This document shows, piece after piece, positions 5,898-8,595 of a stretch of 8,595 bases of DNA. This DNA is from Deltaproteobacteria bacterium (GTDB lineage: Bacteria; Desulfobacterota; Desulfobulbia; Desulfobulbales; BM004): contig JAFDCR010000004.1 in NCBI GenBank assembly GCA_019312685.1, positions 1 to 8,595 of the forward strand, in the 5' to 3' direction. Below the pieces are notes generated by a model that was not told where the DNA came from, did not search any database, and saw nothing but the letters and a program-made list of their open reading frames with translations. Every line of letters starts with the position of its first letter. Position 1 is the stretch's first letter. A program made the translations under genes and the position numbers.

Positions 5898-6839
5898 TCA
5901 AGAGGATTCTTTAAGTCTTGCCGCGAAACGTCTGCATGCACTCACCATTATCCGTATCGGATTGAAGGATTCAGGTTTGAGTATCCCGGGTGTCCTGAAA
6001 CCATCAGCATTGAATTCCGCAGGTTTTGCCAAGGGATAATCGAGCCTATCCGTTTCAGAGCCGGCAAGACCGCGTTTTGCACACTCCCGCCAGACTGCAC
6101 TCTTAGCTAAATCGAGGTTTAATAGCTGTAACAGTGCTGTATCTGCCGCAACTGGGTTGATTGCTCCTCCAAGCAGTCCCAGAGAGTAGGGTCGGCCTGC
6201 GACAGGACCGGTGGTGTGCATGGCGATAATCCCGTCAATTAATGTGATGCCCGGAGGAAGTACTGCCAGAAGATCCACCAGGTAAGAGGCGAACCTGCCT
6301 TTTTTGTCTCCGTAGCGCAGGTGCCAGGCAGGTTTCTGGAAACCCATCACCGTGCCGAAATAATTTTTTACTGCCAATGTCATGTAAAACTGGCTGTGCG
6401 CCTTTATCCTGGGAAGATTTACAAGCAGATCACATTCCAGGGCAGCCCGTGCCACTTTCACCTTCAAACCACCGGCAAGCATGGCCGGCGTTGCGTGATC
6501 AAAATCGATCAATCCAACCGGCAGACCGGCAAGGGCCTGCTCAATCCCTGTTGCCCGCATGACTCCCCGGGCCGTACCAAAGGCCGGTGAATCGCCAATC
6601 GAGACAACTGCCCCCTGCTCAATGAACCATTCCGCTGCCGCAGCTACAAATTCAGGATGTGTACAGGCCAGGTGTTCATTGCTTCTCCCGGTTAACAGAT
6701 TCGGCTTCAGCAGGACACGGGTTCCGGCTGACACCTTGAACTGCAGAGCTGCACACAGCCGGTCCACAGCATCTGCCATTTCCTTACGGAAGTATTTTTT
6801 CTGATGTAATAATCCAACAGACGTGGAGTTGATAATCAT
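5898..6839 (-). CDS. DUF362 domain-containing protein (313 aa)
   Basis: The protein belongs to the DUF362 family, whose biochemical role is generally not established. The conserved blocks appear in order: VLLKPNLL (42-49), THPEFV (60-65), GDSPAFGTARGVM (82-94), NLPRIKAHSQ (141-150), AVKNYFGTVMGFQK (156-169), IDGIIAMHTTGP (201-212) and NPVAADT (228-234). The invariant lysine, histidine and aspartate residues look like a metal- or phosphate-binding site, but this is inference. Many relatives carry a ferredoxin-like domain with CxxCxxC clusters. This one has only scattered single cysteines, so it should not bind Fe-S clusters by that route. There is no signal peptide, which suggests a cytoplasmic location. 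The ATG at 6839 is the only start compatible with the family N-terminus. It lacks a clear ribosome binding site, and an in-frame stop lies 24 bases upstream. fabL begins 147 bases after its end. Confidence 0.88.
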   Translation of the reverse strand: MIINSTSVGLLHQKKYFRKEMADAVDRLCAALQFKVSAGTRVLLKPNLLTGRSNEHLACTHPEFVAAAAEWFIEQGAVVSIGDSPAFGTARGVMRATGIEQALAGLPVGLIDFDHATPAMLAGGLKVKVARAALECDLLVNLPRIKAHSQFYMTLAVKNYFGTVMGFQKPAWHLRYGDKKGRFASYLVDLLAVLPPGITLIDGIIAMHTTGPVAGRPYSLGLLGGAINPVAADTALLQLLNLDLAKSAVWRECAKRGLAGSETDRLDYPLAKPAEFNADGFRTPGILKPESFNPIRIMVSACRRFAARLKESS

Positions 6840-6854
6840 TTGGCGGGCCAGATG

Positions 6855-6877
6855 AATATTTTATTATAGAAAATATT
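6855..6877 (-). promoter_or_regulatory. AT-rich inverted repeat with TATAAT, possible DUF362 promoter
   Basis: AATATTTT (6855-6862) and AAAATATT (6870-6877) are exact complements around a 7-base loop that reads CTATAAT on the minus strand. The TATAAT (6868-6863) is a perfect -10 box, but the hexamer 17 bases upstream (TTATGG) is a poor -35 box. It lies between the terminator at 6894-6928 and the DUF362 start, so it is the best local candidate for a separate DUF362 promoter. It would need an activator or a very short leader. Confidence 0.3.
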
Positions 6878-6893
6878 TGGGGAGGCCATAATA

Positions 6894-6928
6894 GAAAAAG
6901 GCCCGCTTTGGGGGACAAAGCAGACCTT
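6894..6928 (-). terminator. Strong intrinsic terminator upstream of the DUF362 gene
   Basis: On the minus strand, AAGGTCTGCTTTG (6928-6916) pairs with CAAAGCGGGCCTT (6910-6898) over 13 positions, two of them G-U wobbles, around the loop TCCCC. Five T residues run from 6899 to 6895. This is one of the clearest structures in the window. It ends the short RNA proposed at 6895-6963 and separates the sigma-54 promoter from the DUF362 gene, unless it acts as a conditional attenuator. Confidence 0.85.
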
Positions 6929-6963
6929 CTTCAGGAGAAAGGAGATAAGAGTATCACTCTTAT
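6895..6963 (-). ncRNA. Candidate sigma-54-dependent small RNA (about 69 nt)
   Basis: The proposed transcript starts 11-12 bases after the -12 element of a near-perfect sigma-54 promoter, exactly where a perfect 8-bp hairpin begins: ATAAGAGT (6963-6956), loop GAT, ACTCTTAT (6952-6945). An unpaired C/U-rich stretch follows, CTCCTTTCTCCTGA (6944-6931), complementary to Shine-Dalgarno sequences. The strong terminator hairpin and T-tract (6928-6895) then end it. This order (5' hairpin, single-stranded seed, terminator) is that of a trans-acting bacterial small RNA. It lies in a gene-free gap between aconitase and the DUF362 gene. The same elements could form a regulated leader of the DUF362 mRNA. 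I know of no named family that it matches. Confidence 0.6.
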
Positions 6964-6972
6964 TAAGATATA

Positions 6973-6989
6973 TGCAAACGCTGTGCCAA
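6973..6989 (-). promoter_or_regulatory. Sigma-54 (RpoN) promoter
   Basis: On the minus strand, TTGGCAC (6989-6983), four bases, then TTTGCA (6978-6973) gives GG at 6987-6986 and GC at 6975-6974 separated by exactly ten bases. This matches TGGCAC-N5-TTGCW without a mismatch. The predicted start is 6962-6963. Transcription from such promoters requires an ATP-using enhancer-binding activator, and a candidate upstream site lies at 7073-7092. Confidence 0.8.
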
Positions 6990-7072
6990 ATTTCATGGAA
7001 ATTAATTTTCTCAATGGAACGCAGCACAGAAGCGGAATACATCCTTTCCCCTCAATTATTTTATAATCGCCG

Positions 7073-7092
7073 AAGTACAATTTTTTGTACTT
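7073..7092. promoter_or_regulatory. Inverted repeat upstream of the sigma-54 promoter, candidate enhancer site
   Basis: AAGTACAA (7073-7080) and TTGTACTT (7085-7092) are exact complements around four T residues. The centre lies about 120 bases upstream of the predicted sigma-54 start, a usual position for NtrC-family enhancer-binding proteins. The 12-base sequence GTACAATTTTTT (7075-7086) recurs in the opposite orientation at 7168-7179, which may be a second site. A weak hairpin function in mRNA cannot be excluded. Confidence 0.45.
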
Positions 7093-7186
7093 TTGGGACC
7101 GCAAATCGGCACCCGACAGCAAACAGGCAAATATTTAACCAACAATAACAAACAGATAGATGCTTTTAAAAAATTGTACCCCGTCT

Positions 7187-7218
7187 AAAAAACTGTATCG
7201 GCAGCTGACCGGCCATAC
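7187..7218 (-). terminator. Possible terminator of the aconitase gene
   Basis: On the minus strand, GTATGGC (7218-7212) can pair with GCCGATAC (7202-7195) with one bulged G, around a nine-base loop, followed two bases later by six T residues (7192-7187). It lies about 70 bases after the aconitase stop codon. The stem is short and imperfect. Confidence 0.4.
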
Positions 7219-7287
7219 CTGGTGCGGCTTATATTCCCTTTATCCAATTAGTACTCGAGAATGCCAATCAAATAATCCCCCACCATC

Positions 7288-8595
7288 TCAAACGGTTTTT
7301 GCCCAGTTTAAAAGGCCCCCTGCAAGTAAAATTTCCCGGTGCCTGTCAGATATCTCAAGGATTGCCTGTATTGGTTTTGAATCTATCAGGACGGTAATTT
7401 GTTGTTCTCCTGCAGAAATCTTCCTGCGTATCTCCGGGATCTCAACACGTGCTCCCTGCTTCAACTCCTCATAGTCCTGAGGATTTTCAAATGTCAGCGG
7501 GATTATGCCGAAATTAATCAGATTTGCCTTGTGGATGCGGGCAAAACCTTTTACAAGCTTGACCTGGACCCCAAGGTATCGCGGCGCCAAAGCGGCATGT
7601 TCCCTGGAGGAGCCCTGGCCGTAATTTTCACCCCCTACTACCATCCCTCCAAGGTCTCCTGCAGAGGCATCCCGGGCGCGTTGAATGAATTCCAAATCAA
7701 CACTGTTAAACACGTATTCGCTAATCGCCGGTATATTGCTGCGTAAAGGCAGGATCTTTGCTCCTGCCGGCATAATATGGTCAGTGGTAATATTATCCCC
7801 GACCTTCAGCAGTACTTTTCCCTGCCAGGTTTCCGCCAGAGGCTTGAATTCAGGAAAGGGTGCAATATTGGGCCCCCGGATAATCTCGAACTCTTCACCC
7901 TGATCCTTCGGCTGCTCGATCCTCTGGTCGCCAAGCAGGTATCTTTCCGGGAGATCAAAATGTGGATACTCCCCCAAATCGCGCGGATCGGTGATCCTTC
8001 CCATAACTGCAGATGCCACCGCAACCTCAGGGCTGCACAGATATACCTGGTCGTTGACTGTACCGCTGCGTCCGGGGAAATTGCGGGGAAAGGTCCGCAG
8101 TGATATTGCATCGGTCGGCGGGGCCTGGCCCATGCCTATACATCCCAGGCAGCCGGCCTGGTGTACCCTGGCGCCCGCTTTGATGAGGGTCAGCATATCG
8201 CCCTGTGCTGTTATATTTTCCAGAACCTGGCGGCTGCCGGGGTTTATCTCAAAGCTGACATTTGAGCTTACCTCCTCCCTTTCCAGCACCTTGGCAACAA
8301 CCATTAAATCACGCAGGGATGAATTTGAACAGGATCCGACAAGAACCTGTGATACAGGCTTGCCTGCAACCTCTGAAACCCTGACGACATTATCAGGTGA
8401 AGAAGGACAGGCGATCAGAGGTTCCAGGCCGGACATATCTATATCGACAATTTCATCATATTCTGCATCCTCATCAGCTGTCAGAGGCTGCCACAAATCA
8501 CCGCGCCCCTGACTTTCCAGAAATTTCCTGGTGTTTTCATCAGAGGGAAAAACAGAAGTTGTCGCACCGAGTTCTGCACCGAAATTCGTTATAGA
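7288..8595 (-). CDS. Aconitate hydratase (Aquifex-type), 5' end outside the window
   Basis: These are the C-terminal 435 residues of an aconitase, which interconverts citrate and isocitrate in the citric acid cycle through a [4Fe-4S] cluster. The frame stays open to the window edge. The first visible residues, ITNFGAELGATTSVFPSDENTRKFL, match the aconitase core, so the TTG at 8496 is not the start. The three cluster cysteines are present: C89 in VGSCSNSS, and C149 and C152 in AGCLGCIGMG. Arginine-rich RNFPGRSG (about 171-178) follows. After a linker, the swivel domain carries GDNITTDHIMPAGAK (266-280) and the substrate-binding GENYGQGSSREHAAL (322-336). The family is usually about 640-660 residues, so roughly one third is missing. 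The fused swivel domain excludes a stand-alone LeuC subunit, but a homoaconitase-like activity cannot be ruled out. The downstream gap suggests that transcription ends before the DUF362 gene. Confidence 0.92.
   Translation of the reverse strand, partial: SITNFGAELGATTSVFPSDENTRKFLESQGRGDLWQPLTADEDAEYDEIVDIDMSGLEPLIACPSSPDNVVRVSEVAGKPVSQVLVGSCSNSSLRDLMVVAKVLEREEVSSNVSFEINPGSRQVLENITAQGDMLTLIKAGARVHQAGCLGCIGMGQAPPTDAISLRTFPRNFPGRSGTVNDQVYLCSPEVAVASAVMGRITDPRDLGEYPHFDLPERYLLGDQRIEQPKDQGEEFEIIRGPNIAPFPEFKPLAETWQGKVLLKVGDNITTDHIMPAGAKILPLRSNIPAISEYVFNSVDLEFIQRARDASAGDLGGMVVGGENYGQGSSREHAALAPRYLGVQVKLVKGFARIHKANLINFGIIPLTFENPQDYEELKQGARVEIPEIRRKISAGEQQITVLIDSKPIQAILEISDRHREILLAGGLLNWAKTV

Noticed and set aside
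6933..6945. AGGAGAAAGGAG on the plus strand as a ribosome binding site
   Set aside because: No ATG, GTG or TTG follows at a usable distance; the next ATG at 6972 leads to only 29 codons. The sequence is better explained as the complement of the C/U-rich part of the minus-strand RNA.
7288..8496. Aconitase starting at the TTG at 8496
   Set aside because: The frame continues without a stop to the window edge and encodes conserved aconitase sequence upstream of that codon.
1..8595. CRISPR arrays, transposases, tRNA or rRNA genes
   Set aside because: No regularly spaced repeats, transposase-like proteins, target-site duplications or cloverleaf patterns were seen on either strand.

Overview
The window looks like a bacterial chromosome segment of roughly even base composition, most plausibly from an anaerobic, diderm, Desulfobacterota-like (former Deltaproteobacteria) organism. 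That placement is an inference from three things: an Aquifex-type aconitase, a DUF362 protein, and an inner-membrane export set with a periplasmic adaptor, together with good sigma-54 signals. No mobile element, CRISPR array, tRNA or rRNA was seen.

Nearly every large gene is on the minus strand, so the window reads from right to left. At the right edge is the C-terminal two thirds of an aconitate hydratase (7288-8595, 5' end outside the window). Next is a 450-base region with no convincing protein gene. It holds a candidate aconitase terminator, a near-perfect sigma-54 promoter and a short hairpin-rich transcript that ends in a strong intrinsic terminator. Then come a DUF362 protein (5898-6839), an enoyl-ACP reductase of the FabL type (4998-5750), and a four-gene MacB/Lol-like exporter: periplasmic adaptor (3767-4915), ATPase (3052-3732) and two paralogous FtsX/MacB-fold permeases (1796-3001 and 530-1729). 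The left end has a second candidate small RNA on the minus strand (387-460) and a 62-residue single-pass membrane protein on the plus strand (151-339).

The exporter genes form a clear operon. One ATPase would serve two different permeases, with the adaptor linking them to an outer-membrane channel encoded elsewhere. FabL lies just upstream on the same strand, 82 bases from the adaptor start, and could be cotranscribed; it would perform the last reduction in fatty acid elongation. A link between lipid synthesis and envelope export is possible but is only suggested by position.

The most interesting content is between the genes. Two compact RNA-gene-like units (promoter, then about 70 nt of structured sequence, then a T-tract) lie at 6895-6988 and 387-495. 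The first has a perfect GG-N10-GC sigma-54 promoter whose predicted start falls on the first base of a perfect hairpin, followed by a C/U-rich stretch complementary to Shine-Dalgarno sequences. Several exact inverted repeats also occupy the short gaps of the export operon.
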